Below are positions 49,301 to 61,300 of a stretch of 64,000 nucleotides of DNA, piece by piece. The notes beneath the pieces are model-generated. The model was given only the letters and a program-made list of their open reading frames with translations, was not told the origin of the DNA and did not search any database. Position 1 is the first letter of the stretch. Every line of letters begins with the position of its first letter. Position numbers and translations under genes: made by a program. This stretch comes from Colius striatus (lineage: Eukaryota; Chordata; Aves; Coliiformes; Coliidae), in contig NC_084775.1 in the NCBI RefSeq assembly GCF_028858725.1, forward strand, positions 15,335,597 through 15,399,596, in the 5' to 3' direction.

Positions 49301-52300
49301 ACAGGTTGCCCGCCAGTCGCTGACCACGTACGTCATCATCATGAACCACACTCACATCGAGATCGACGTGCACCGGCTGAACGACGGCGGGCTGCTGCTC
49401 TCCTACGACGGCAACAGCCACACCACCTACATGAAGGAGGAGATTGACAGGTACCCCCCCACTGGACACCCCCCCTCCAGCCCCCGCTGCTGACGGGCAG
49501 CCGGTTGGTCAGACCTTTCCCTCAAGGTACCGGATCACCATTGGCAACAAGACGTGCGACTTTGAGAAGGAGAAGGACCCCACGGTGCTGCGCTCGCCCT
49601 CGGCGGGGAAGCTGCTGCAGTACACGGTGGAGGACGGGGGCCACGTGGGCCAGGGGAGCGTCTTTGCAGAGATCGAGGTGAGCTTTGCAGGACAGCCCGG
49701 CTGAGCTCCCTCCCTGCAGCGCCGCTGGGTGGCAAAGCTGCTGGAGGAGCTCTGGGGTGTGTGGGCACCGCTGGCTCGGTGACCGCTCGCCCTCGCCCAG
49801 GTGATGAAGATCATCGTGACGCTGGCGGTGGAGGAGCCGGGGCGAGTGCACTACATCAAGCGGCCCGGAGCGCTGCTGGAGGCCGGCTGCATCATAGCCC
49901 GGCTCGAGCTGGATGATCCCACCAAACTGAAGCCTGTGAGTCTGCCAGGGGCCAGCCACGCTGCTGTCCCCTCCTGCATCCTGGAGCTGCCCCAACCAGG
50001 GCATCAGCAGGGATGAGTCCCTGTGGCACGGGGACACCACATCCCTCAGCGGCTGAGCTGGGGCCTGAGTGGCTGCTCCATGTGATGTTGCTCTCATTAG
50101 CACCCCGCTCCTGCTTGCTTGGTGTGCAGAAGCTCACGTGCAAGTTTTTAGTGGGTCTGTAGCACTGCCTACATCTGAGTTGCTTTCATGATGGAGCACT
50201 GGCAGAGTGCTTCCTCTGTCTAGCCAAAAGCAGATGCTGGAGGGGTTGTGTTGGTTTCTTTGGGGCAGCTGCAGCTCTCGAGGGGCTCAGCCCTACGTCA
50301 GCAAGGACTCAGGCCAGCCCTCTGCTCCCTCCAGGCGCAGCTGTTCACGGGGAAGCTCCCAGCCCAGCAGACGCTGCCCATCACAGCCGAGAAGCAGCAC
50401 CAGGTTCTCCGCAACATGCTGGACAATCTCACCAACGTCATGAACGGGTACTGCCTGCCTGAGCCCTACTTCAGCACCAAGGTGGGTCCAGGTGCCCTGC
50501 TCCTTTGCCTTGTGTTTGTTGTGACACAGTGGGCAGTGCCAGTGGGTGCGGGCAGCGCCAGCTTCTGCTCCCTGCAGGTGAAGGAGTGGGTGACACAGCT
50601 GATGAAGACCCTGCGGGACCCCTCTCTTCCTCTCCTGGAGCTGCAGGAGATCCTGACCAGCATTTCAGGAAGAATCCCCTTGTCTGTGGAGAAGTCGATC
50701 CGGAAGGTGATGGCACAGTACGCCAGCAACATCACCTCCATGCTCTGCCGCTTCCCCAGCCAGCAGGTGGGTGCCAGCATTCCTGCTTCTATCCCTGCTT
50801 GCCATCTTTCCCAGCCCCCAGCTGAAGGGCTCTGTGTGCAGCAGCACCGTGCCCTGGCAAGCTGGCAGCCCTGTGGCCACGCTGGCCTGGAGCTGCACCA
50901 GACCCCGTGCCCTCACCCTGCAGATTGCCAACGTGCTGGACACCCACGCGGCCACGCTGCAGAGGAAGGCTGAGCGGGAGGTCTTCTTCATGAACACGCA
51001 GACCTTGGTGCAGCTGGTGCAGAGGTGAGCAACACACTGCCTGTGCCCTTCCCCAGTGCCCCCACCAGCTCCTTGCAGCACGTTGGGCTCTGCTCCCCAG
51101 GTACCGCAGTGGCATCCGCGGCTACACCAGGGCAGTGGTGCTGGACCTGCTGAGGCGCTACCTGCAAGTGGAGACACAGTTCCAGCATGGTGAGGGATCA
51201 GAGGCTCTTGTGCAGGGGATTCTGTCTGGGCTCTCTGTGGAGTCTGTAGGGCTCACTCCACTCTGCCCTGCAGCTCACTATGACAAGTGTGTCATCAGCC
51301 TGAGGGAGCAGTGCAAACCTGACATGACCCCTGTGCTGGAGAGCATCTTCTCTCATGCCCAGGTGGCAAAGAAGAACCTGCTGGTGACCATGTTAATTGT
51401 GAGTAGAGCCCATACCCTGAGACACCAGCAGGTCTAGGGCAAGAGGAAGTGGGCTCAAGTTGCCCCAGGAGAGGTTGAGATTGGAGCTGAGGCAGAATAT
51501 TTTCCCTGAGAGGGGTGTCAGCCCCTGTGCCAGGCTGCCCAGGGAGCTGGGGGAGTGCCCAGCCCTGGAGGGATCCCAAAGCTGGGGAGCTGAGGTGCTG
51601 AGGGCCAGGGGTTGGTGCTGAGCTGGGCAGGGTGAGGGGAGGGCTGGGACTGCAGCAGCTTCAAGGGCTTTTCCAACCAAACCACTCCTGTAATTCTATG
51701 AAAGGCAAGGGAGCAGGGAAAGCTCATAGCTGAAGTGTATCTCTGTATTGCTGTGGGTGACTGTCACAGCCCTGTACTTTCCCCTGAAAAATGGCCACAC
51801 ACCTGAGAAACCTCATTTCTGCTCCTCTGTTTAATGCATGCCCAGGATCTGAGGTTTGCATTCAACTGTCCATTCCTGCATCCTGAGTGGGGCTTTATCT
51901 CCCCTCTGTAGCTTTGCATTGCTGCCCTTGGTTCCAAGAGCAGCATTTTGCCCATTTCAGCACCTCAGGTCTCATCTCTCTTGTGCCTTTGTGGGGCTGG
52001 GGGTGCAGGATGAAGCCCCCACACAGCAAGGGGCCCGAGCTGAGGCACAGTGTCACATGCATTGCAGGACCAGCTCTGTGGCCGTGAGCCCACGCTGACG
52101 GATGAGCTGACGGGCATCCTGCACGAGCTGACGCAGCTCGGCAAGACCGAGCACTCCAAAGTGGCTCTGAGAGCCCGGCAGGTCAGTGAGCCCCCCCTGT
52201 ACCCTCCCCAGCCCCAGCCCTGCCCCCCATGCTCACACCCACCCCTCCCCTTGCAGGTGCTCATTGCCTCTCACCAGCCCTCCTACGAGCTGCGGCACAA

Positions 52301-55300
52301 CCAGGTGGAGTCCATCTTCCTCTCAGCCATCGACATGTACGGCCACGAGTTCTGCCCTGAGAACCTGAAGGTGGGGAGTCACGTGCTTTTCCACAGAGGG
52401 AACGTGATGTGGGGGTGGCTTTGGTGAGGGGGGGCTGGCTACCAGTGGCTTAGTCTTCAAAACAGCCAAAAAAGCAATCAGAGCCTTGCTGCAGTGGCAG
52501 TGCCTGTGCAGAGCAGGAGGGGAGGCACCTCACTGCTGCCAGTCCCCATCGCCTGCTCCTCACCTGCTGGGGACCTGACACGTGGCTCCACATCCACCTC
52601 AGTGACCAGTCCTGCACAGCCTCACAGTGAGGAACCCCTCAGGAACGTGCCTCAGCCATCCTGTGGTGGGACAAGGCATTCCCCCTTCATCCTTGCCCGA
52701 AATTCTGCTTTCTTCCCCCCAGAAACTGATCCTCTCAGAAACCACCATCTTCGACGTGCTTCCCGTCTTCTTCTACCACACCAACCAGGTGGTGCGCATG
52801 GCAGCGCTGGAGGTGAGGGCTGGGGGACCGGGAGGGGGCACAGGGGCTCCGGGGGGTGGCAAGATGTGCACAGGGGGAGCAGGGGCAGGTCGGTAGCTCC
52901 TGCTGCCCTGGCCCAGGTGTACGTACGGCGCGGGTACATCGCCTACGAGCTCAACAGCCTGCAGCACCGGCAGCTCTCGGATGGCACCTGCCTGGTGGAG
53001 TTCCAGTTCATGCTGCCCTTCTCCCACCCAAACAGGTATGGAGGGGCCCCCACACGCCTGGCCTGCTCCCCGAGACACGGGCCTTTTTGCAAAGCTGGTG
53101 GGTTTGTATCATCTCCTCCCAGCACAGTGCAGAGGGAGCTGCCCACTGCACTCTGCCTTTGCCAGTGGAGCAGGATGAGCCCAGGTCAGGGGCCTGTGGG
53201 GGACCTGTGGTGTCCCTGTTGGACCCAGGAGCAGTCCCTCCCCGTGGCTGATGGCTGCTTTGCTCCCCTGTGCAGGATGTCTGTGCCCATCAGCATCTCC
53301 AACCCTGACCTGGCCCGGCACAGCACCGAGCTCCTCATGGACAGTGGCTTTTCTCCCCTGAGCCAGCGGATGGGAGCTATGGTGGCCTTCAACAGATTCG
53401 AGGACTTCACAAGGTGAGGGTGCAGGCACGTGCCTGGCTGGGCACATGCCTTGTGGGTGCCACTGCAGTTGTTGGAGAGCAAAAGTGGGTGGAAGAGCCA
53501 AAGCTGGTGGCAGCTGGGCAGTGCTGGAGGCAGCTCCTGTTCCTCCCATAGCTGTAGGTGGGGGCTGAGTGACAACAGTTACCTGGTGGGGACATGACAT
53601 GTTGTTTGGGGACATGTGGAGCCTGGGGGAAGCTGGCCTGACACAGGTTCAGCACCTCTGCCCACACAGCAGCGCTCAGAGCTGCAGTCTATGAGCTGTG
53701 GCTTTGCCATGGAGGGCTGGAGCCCAGCTGAGCTGGTGCGTGCCTCTGGTCTGAGACCCGTGTCCCTGCCACAGTGGGTCCCTGATGCCATCCCCTCGGG
53801 CAGGGGGTGTGCACAGTGCACTGACCTGTCACCCCATCCCCTCGTTTGGGCAGGAACTTTGATGAAGTGATCTCATGCTTCGCCAACCCACCTTTGGAGA
53901 CTGCGCTGTTCAGCGAGGCACGAGCCACCAGCTACGAGGAGGAGGACGCCAAGGTGGGCACGCTGCCCTGGCTGTCCCCCTGGGCCATGCTGGGGTGGCA
54001 CTGGGGACACTGGTCAGGTTTGACAGGGGGGTTTGTTGCCAGAACATCCGTGAGGAGCCAATCCACATCCTCAACGTTGCCCTCCGCTGGGCTGACCACA
54101 TGGAAGACGAGAAGCTGGTGCCCGTCTTCAGAGCCTTTGCCCAATCCAAGGTGTGTTGCTGGGCTGAGCCTCCTTTTGCAGAGCCCACAAGCCAGGGCAC
54201 CGTGCCCGAGGCGTTGGCTCATCCCTCTGCAGAGCTCCCCACGGCAGCAGCTCGGGCCTGGCCTGTTCCCTCGGTGCAGATGCTGAAGCTCTGGTGACTG
54301 GTGGAGTTTTCTCTCTCCATGTAGAAAGACATCCTCGTCGACTGTGGTCTCCGGAGAATCACGTTTCTCATTGCCCAGCAGGTGAGGGCAGGGGCTGAGC
54401 TGCTGGCAGGCAGAGGGGCTTTAGACACACTGGGCTTCCCCCCACTAAAACCTCTGGAAACGTCTGTAAGTGACTTACAGACACAGTGCTGTGTGCTGGA
54501 TGTACCTCCTGCACCTCAGGAGCTGGGGATTAATCAGTGAGGGATTTGATGTGTGATTTGTCTCCTGCATTGTCCTTTATGCTGCTGATGTCTCTGGCAA
54601 GGTGTGGCTCCTGCCTGACCACTCCATGCCTTCAAGTTGCCTTTAAAAGGCGTCAGTTACTCCCAGCTCTTTTCCCTTTGAGGGAGGAGGAAGCCTGCAA
54701 GGGTTTTTAATGAATTCACTGCAAATGGGACAAGTCCTCTGTGTGGAAGGATCATTCACATGAGCTCTCTCTCCCCTTTGCCTTAGAGAGAATTCCCAAA
54801 GTTCTTCACGTTCAGAGCCAGGGACGAGGTAAGAGCCGAGCTGAGAATCTGGGAATCACAGAATCCTTTGGGTTGGAGAAGCCCTTGAAGCTGCTGCAGT
54901 CCCAGCCCTGCCCTCACCCTGCCCAACCCCTGGCCCTCAGCACCTCAGCCCCATGGCTATGGGACCCCTCCAGGCTCCCTGGGCATCCTGGCACAGGGGC
55001 TGACACCCCTCTCAGGGAAACAGTTCTGCCTCAGCTCCAGCCTCAACCTCCCCTGGGGCAACTTGAGGCTCTTTGCTCTTGTCTTATTACTGGGGAGCAG
55101 AGCCTGACCCCCAGCTCCCTGCAGCCTCCTGTCAGGGAGTGTCAGAGAGGGCTCCTGTCTCCCCTCAGCCTCTTCTCCAGGCTCAACACCCCCATTCCCT
55201 CAGCCTCTCCCCAGCCCCTTGTGCTCCAGCCCCTTCCCCAGCTCAGTGCCTGGCTCTGGCCACGCTGCAGCCCCTCAGTGTCCCTGTGGCAGTGAGTGAG

Positions 55301-58300
55301 GGGCCCAGCACTGACACAGCCCTGGAGCTGCAGCCCCTCAGTGTCCCTGTGGCAGTGAGTGAGGGGCTCAGCACTGAGCACAGCCCTGGAGCTGCAGCCC
55401 CTCAGTGTCCCTGTGGCAGTGAGTGAGGGGCTCAGCACTGACACAGCCCTGGAGCTGCAGCCCCTCAGTGTCCCTGTGGCAGGGAGTGAGGGGCCAGCAC
55501 TGAGCACAGCCCTGGAGCTGCAGCCCCTCAGTGTCCCTGTGGCAGTGAGTGAGGGGCCCAGCACTGACACAGCCCTGGAGCTGCAGCCCCTCAGTGTCCC
55601 TGTGGCAGTGAGTGAGGGGCTCAGCACTGAGCACAGCCCTGGAGCTGCAGCCTCCCCAGGGCCCAGCACAGGGGACAATCCCTGCCCTGCTCCTGCTGCC
55701 ACCCCAGTGCTGATCCCAGCCAGGCTGCCCTTGGCCCCTTGCCCCTCTGGGCACGCTGCTGGCTCACGTTCAACCCCGTGGGCACTGGCTGAGGGCCCAT
55801 CTCACCCCTCTTCCCCGCTCTCAGTTCGCAGAGGACCGGATCTACCGGCACCTGGAGCCGGCGCTCGCCTTCCAGCTGGAGCTGAGCCGCATGCGCAACT
55901 TCGAGCTGACGGCCATTCCCTGCGCCAACCACAAGATGCACCTGTACCTGGGGGCTGCCAGGGTGCAGGCGGGCGCCGAGGCCACCGACTGCCGCTTCTT
56001 CATCCGCGCCATCGTGCGCCACTCCGACCTCATCACCAAGGCAAGGCCGCGCCGGGAGGGGAGGGGGTGTCCTGGGTGGGTGCAGGGGTTGCTCTGGCCG
56101 GCTCTGAGCTGCCCTGGGGGCTGCAGGAGGCTTCCTTCGAGTACCTGCAGAACGAGGGCGAGCGGCTGCTGCTGGAGGCGATGGATGAGCTGGAGGTGGC
56201 CTTCAACAACACTGCCGTCCGCACCGACTGCAACCACATCTTCCTCAACTTCGTCCCCACGGTCATCATGGACCCCTCCAAGGTGTGTTTCTCTGGCCTG
56301 CTTCCCGCTGACAGCGTGGTGCTGGTCTGGGGCTGGAGGCTGCATCGTCTCCTGTGCTCAGTACTGCTGCATGAATGGGCAGCCACCCCACACGCACTGG
56401 CTGTCAGACCCAGCCCTGGATAGGAGGTGGATCCAGCAGCCTCAGAGGCGTCTGCAGCTTAGTTTCTGCGTCAGACCTCCGCTGTGGGCTGTTTGCTGGG
56501 GAGCTGCTGAGATTTCACACTTCTCGGTGATCAGGGCTCATTGTAACATTGGGACAAGCAGGCAGCTCACTGCAGGGCACGAGGGTGAGGAGCAGACCCT
56601 TCCCCTGGGCAGCACGGTGTCTGAAGGAGTGAGGCTGTGTCTGTTCAGGAGGACGCAGGGCACCATCTTTCCCCAGCACAGAGGCTGGATGGCAGCACCC
56701 GCCCCCAGGGATGGAGAGAGGGAAGAGGCTTGCCCAAAGTGAATCCCAAAGGGCTGTTTGGGGTGGAGGCACAACGGGGCTGCTCCAGTCTTGGCACCCC
56801 GTGCTCAAGGGCAGTGTTGTCCCCGTGGCCACGGCCCCATCTGTGTCCGTGCCGTGCCCAGATCGAGGAGTCGGTGCGCTCCATGGTGATGCGCTACGGC
56901 AGCCGCCTCTGGAAGCTGCGGGTGCTGCAGGCCGAGGTGAAGATCAACATCCGCCTGACGCCCACGGCCTCTGCCATCCCCATCCGCCTCTTCCTCACCA
57001 ACGAGTCTGGCTACTACCTGGACATCAGCCTCTACAAGGAAGTGAGAGACCCCGGCACCGGCAGCGTGAGTCCAACCGCGGCTGCTCCGGCAGCCGGTGC
57101 TTGCAGCAAAGCTTTGGGCTGCTTCCACAAAGCGTCTCGTGCCCCTGTGACACTGACCCAGAGCCCCCCAGACCATGAGCAGCATTCCCAGCCCTGGCCT
57201 GGCTTCACTTCTTGCAGTTGGGCACCTCAGGGTGATGCTTTGCTGCAAGATGGGGCTGTGCCCCAGGGATGTTGCTGTTTTGGGCAGGTTTTGGTCTGGG
57301 AGGTGAAGGTCAGTGTTAGGTGTTACTGATACAGCACAGCAGCGTTGCTTTCTGCCCTCTTGACAGCAAACAGGGGAGTGGGAAATGGTGTTTGGTGGAG
57401 CAGAGCCATAGGCACCAGCATCTTGGCCAGGCAAAGCTCAGCGGCACTCCAGCTGTAGTGTGGCAGAGGGGACTCGCCTGCACGCTGAGGGAAGGCAGCT
57501 GATCCTCTGCCCTTCTCTCCAGATCATGTTTCAGTCCTATGGGGACAAGCAAGGGCTGCAGCACGGGATGCTCATCAACACCCCCTACGTCACCAAGGAC
57601 CTGCTCCAGGCCAAGCGCTTCCAGGCGCAGTCCTTGGGCACCACCTACGTGTACGACTTCCCAGAGATGATCAGGCAGGTGAGTGGCTGAGCTGAGCTGA
57701 GAGAGGCTCCAAATCCTTGCATTTGCTTTTCTTCACCCCCTCCTTTGCCAGATAGTTGCACCTGGGGAAAAAGAATCATCTCACCTGAGCTGGAAAGTGA
57801 TGAAACGTGTCCGAGTCCCACCAGGTTTGGTTCTGTGAGGCATTTCTAAAGCAATTCCTAGCTCTTGCAGATTGCTGTAGTTGCACATGTGGAGAATATG
57901 AACCAGAAAGGCTCGTGCAAGGAGGTCTGCAGCAGAATAGGGGCTCTGACACAAAGTTTTGCCCAGCCCCAGGCCCAGCCTGCTGCAGGAGCGTGTGTCT
58001 GTGCTCGGTGACGGCCTCAAGGCTGCTGCAGCCCCGTGCCTTCAGCCCAGCCCGTGTGTTGGTGTCTCTGCAGGCTCTCCTCAAGCTGTGGGGCTCCTCA
58101 GAGCGGTACCCCAAGGACATGCTGACCTACACCGAGCTGGTGCTGGACTCACAGGGGCACCTGGTGCAGATGAACAGAGTCCCTGGAGGGAACGAGGTAG
58201 CGGGGGTTGATGTGGGGGTGAGGGGAAGCTGTGCTGCAGCAGCTGGGAATGGCTGGTGGCATTCAAAGCCCAGGGGACGCCCCTCAAGCCAGCGTTCTGC

Positions 58301-61300
58301 CTGTCAGCCGGTGCAGTTTCTCTGGAGGAGCCTGCCCCGTGTGAGCTTGTGCCGTTTTGAGGCAGGTGGGGATGGTTGCGTTCAAAATGAAGCTGAAGAC
58401 CCCCGAGTACCCCAAGGGCCGGGAGATCGTGCTCATCTGCAACGACATCACGCACCAGATCGGCTCCTTCGGGCCCGAGGAGGACGTGGTGTTCCTGCGG
58501 GCGTCGGAGCTGGCGCGGGCCGAGGGCATCCCCCGCGTCTACATCGCTGCCAACAGCGGGGCCCGCATCGGCTTCGCCGACGAGATCAAGCACATGTTCC
58601 AGGTGGCCTGGGTGGACCCCGCCGACCCCTACAAGGTGTGTGAGCGCCTCTCCTCCTGCTGGCACGGGAAACATCGGGGGGCTTACCTGGGGGAGGAGAG
58701 ATCAGGGCTAAACTGGGCTGTGCAACTGTGGGATCGGTGCCCACACCCCTGCACCCAGCACCACAGGGATGGCTCCCTCCACTTTCCCCAGTGGGGTGGA
58801 GGTGAAGGGGCTGGTGCTGGCCTGGCTGCTCTATCCCTGGCTCCTGAGCCGCACTTGGAGCTGGGTCTCACATGAATTTGAGCAGGAGGGCTTCTGCCAA
58901 CTCCTCCTCCTCTTTATTTTTAGGGGTTCAAGTACCTGTACCTGACTCCCCAGGACTACACGAGGATCAGTGCCATGAACTCGGTGCACTGTGAGCACGT
59001 GGAGGAAGGGGGCGAGTCCAGGTGAGCCCCGTGATCCCGTGGGGTGCACAGAGCCCCCCCCAGCCCTGCCCTACGTCCCCATTGGGATGCAGCTCCCCTG
59101 CCCCGGCTCAGCCCCCTGACAGACACATCACACAAGCGAGCTCTTCCCTCTGGCCTGTGCTTGTGCTTTCCCACAGGTATGTCCTGCTGGACATCATTGG
59201 GAAGGACAATGGGTTTGGGGTGGAAAACCTGCGAGCTGCCGGTACCATCGCTGGGGAATCCTCTCGTGCCTACGACGAAATAGTGACCATCAGCATGGTA
59301 CAGCCACGTGGTGCCACGTGCCACAGCCCTTCTGCTCTGCTCCCTGCTCCCCACACTTGACTTTAAGGTCTCCTTGGGGGGGATAACAGGATATAACAAG
59401 CGACCTGGTGCCACCTGCCTGTGCAGAGCCCTGCAGAGCAGCATTTTCCCGGTGCTCATTTTCCCGGTGCCCCAGTAACGGCGTGTCCTCGTGCTCAGGT
59501 GACCTGCCGTGCCATCGGGATCGGGGCGTACCTGGTGAGGCTGGGCCAGCGTGTCATCCAGGTGGAGAACTCCCACATCATCCTCACTGGTGTCACAGCT
59601 CTCAACAAGGTAACGGTGCTCCCCCGGTGCCCACACCAGCTCCTTCCCTGTGCCAGGGCCAGAGGTGGCAGTTCCCAGCTTGTCACCTCGTGGGACCTGT
59701 CTGGAGGAACTGCAGGAGGGCTGCAACGGTGCCTGTCTCTCCGAGAACTCAGAGAATGCCACCACGGAGCTGCTTGGGGTTGCTTTAGGGGCCAGTTGGT
59801 GGTGGGGCCATGCCCCTGGAGCAGGGTGGGATGGCAGAGCTGCCACAGGGACTGTTTGGCTCCAGTCCCAGGGGCAGGACCTGTCTCTGTGTAGAATCAC
59901 AGCGGGTTGAGCAGATTTCAAACCTGCTTGGCCAAACCAATGCACTTCTCTAAAGCTAAAGCAGTATCCCTTTGCTTTAATATCAGCCTGGTAGACAGAG
60001 GAGGAAATTCAGCCTCGAACCAGAAGGAAGGTGCCCTCACAGAGGTCTGCCTTCATCAGTGCAAAGAGAAGCAGCTGCTGTGTTAGCAGAGGCTGATGTG
60101 TTTGTGTTACTGGTTGTGGCCAGGTGCTGGGACGGGAGGTTTACAGCTCCAACAACCAGCTGGGAGGGGTGCAGATCATGCACAACAACGGCGTTTCCCA
60201 CGTCACCGTCCCCGATGACTTTGAGGGGGTGTTCACCATCCTGCAGTGGCTCTCGTACATACCCAAGGTAGGAGGGTGCTGCAGGCTGGCAGGCTGGCAG
60301 GCTGGGGTGCTAGCCCACAGCTGGCTGGCGAGCTGCCCTCCGGGGCTCTCTTGCAGGACAACCGGAGCCCGGTGCCCGTCATTCCCATAAGTGACCCCGT
60401 TGACAGAGAAATCGATTTTGTCCCTTCCAAAGTCCCCTACGACCCCAGGTGGATGCTGGCAGGGAGACCCCACCCAAGTAAGTGAGGGCAGCCTGAGACC
60501 TCTGCAGCAGTGCTCCTGGATGTGGCTGCAGACCCCCTGACTTCTGTGTAGAGGGTGGGGTTTGCTGTGGGTCAGTGTGCAGGGAGCCTTTCAGTGCTCA
60601 CCTTCGTGCCCCTTCACTCTTTCCTGTGCTCTGCAGCTCTCAAGGAGACTTGGCAGAGTGGCTTCTTCGACCAGGGCAGCTTCATGGAGATCATGAAGCC
60701 CTGGGCTCAGACCGTTGTGGTTGGCAGAGCGAGGTACTTCCGGGAGCAGGGGATGCAGCCCTGTGGCAGAGGGTGATGCAGGGAGCCTGCATGCATGGTC
60801 ATGCACACCTAGGCCCCAGCCACGAGTGAGCCTCTGTGAGTGGGCTGGGGTGCAGCGTGGAGGGAACTGGCCTCTGCTGAGGCCACTGTTCCTCACCGCA
60901 GGCTGGGAGGGCTCCCGGTGGGTGTCATCGCTGTGGAGACACGCACCGTGGAGGTGACGATCCCTGCGGACCCTGCCAACCCCGACTCGGAGGCAAAGGT
61001 GTGTGGGGAGCTCTTAGTGTGGCTGGGAGGAGACTGGAGGGGAGAGCAGGGAGGGAGCTTGGTGTAATCCTTTGGCATAGCTCCATTTTCCTTAGAGGCT
61101 GGTGAAGTCCAGGCTGCTCGATTGGTTTGTTTTCTTGTCCACATGTGTCACCAACCCACCGGCGTGGTGTGCCAGGAAGCACTGGCACTGGTCTCAGCAC
61201 AGCTACTTGCCCTCTTTTGCAGATAATCCAGCAGGCTGGGCAGGTCTGGTTTCCAGATTCTGCTTTTAAAACAGCCCAGGCCATTCGGGACTTCAACCGG

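Larger units (their letters stand above)
42386..49450 (+). other. ACACB: ACACB exons 2-16: AMPK site and biotin carboxylase domain
   Basis: Exons: 42386-42518, 43202-43340, 43593-43702, 43845-43926, 44365-44463, 44784-44893, 45139-45249, 45392-45601, 46398-46568, 46794-46955, 47112-47275, 47737-47887, 47969-48072, 48765-48846 and 49305-49450. The domain begins at [12 protein letters not shown] (from residue 185). The ATP-grasp glycine loop [10 protein letters not shown] is at 379-388. The catalytic stretch [17 protein letters not shown] lies in exon 10. All segments are continuous and show no loss of core motifs, so this half-reaction (ATP-dependent carboxylation of biotin) should be intact. 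Confidence 0.95.
50335..57678 (+). other. ACACB: ACACB exons 19-36: central region
   Basis: Exons: 50335-50481, 50578-50766, 50924-51024, 51101-51189, 51274-51398, 52068-52181, 52257-52370, 52723-52812, 52917-53035, 53276-53413, 53854-53953, 54043-54150, 54325-54381, 54787-54828, 55825-56040, 56127-56282, 56862-57065 and 57523-57678. In eukaryotic carboxylases this non-catalytic region orders the catalytic domains and supports filament formation. Conserved runs such as [20 protein letters not shown] and [18 protein letters not shown] make the exon calls certain. Exon 33 ends ACCAAG before a GC donor (gcaagg). Confidence 0.95.

Noticed and set aside
55359-56423. 354-codon open frame
   Set aside because: It is produced by the 63-bp minisatellite (a multiple of three) and overlaps real ACACB exons in the wrong frame.
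59893-60060. Possible interspersed repeat (gaatcacag start)
   Set aside because: The opening resembles a CR1 3' end, but the following sequence does not continue the CR1 pattern convincingly.
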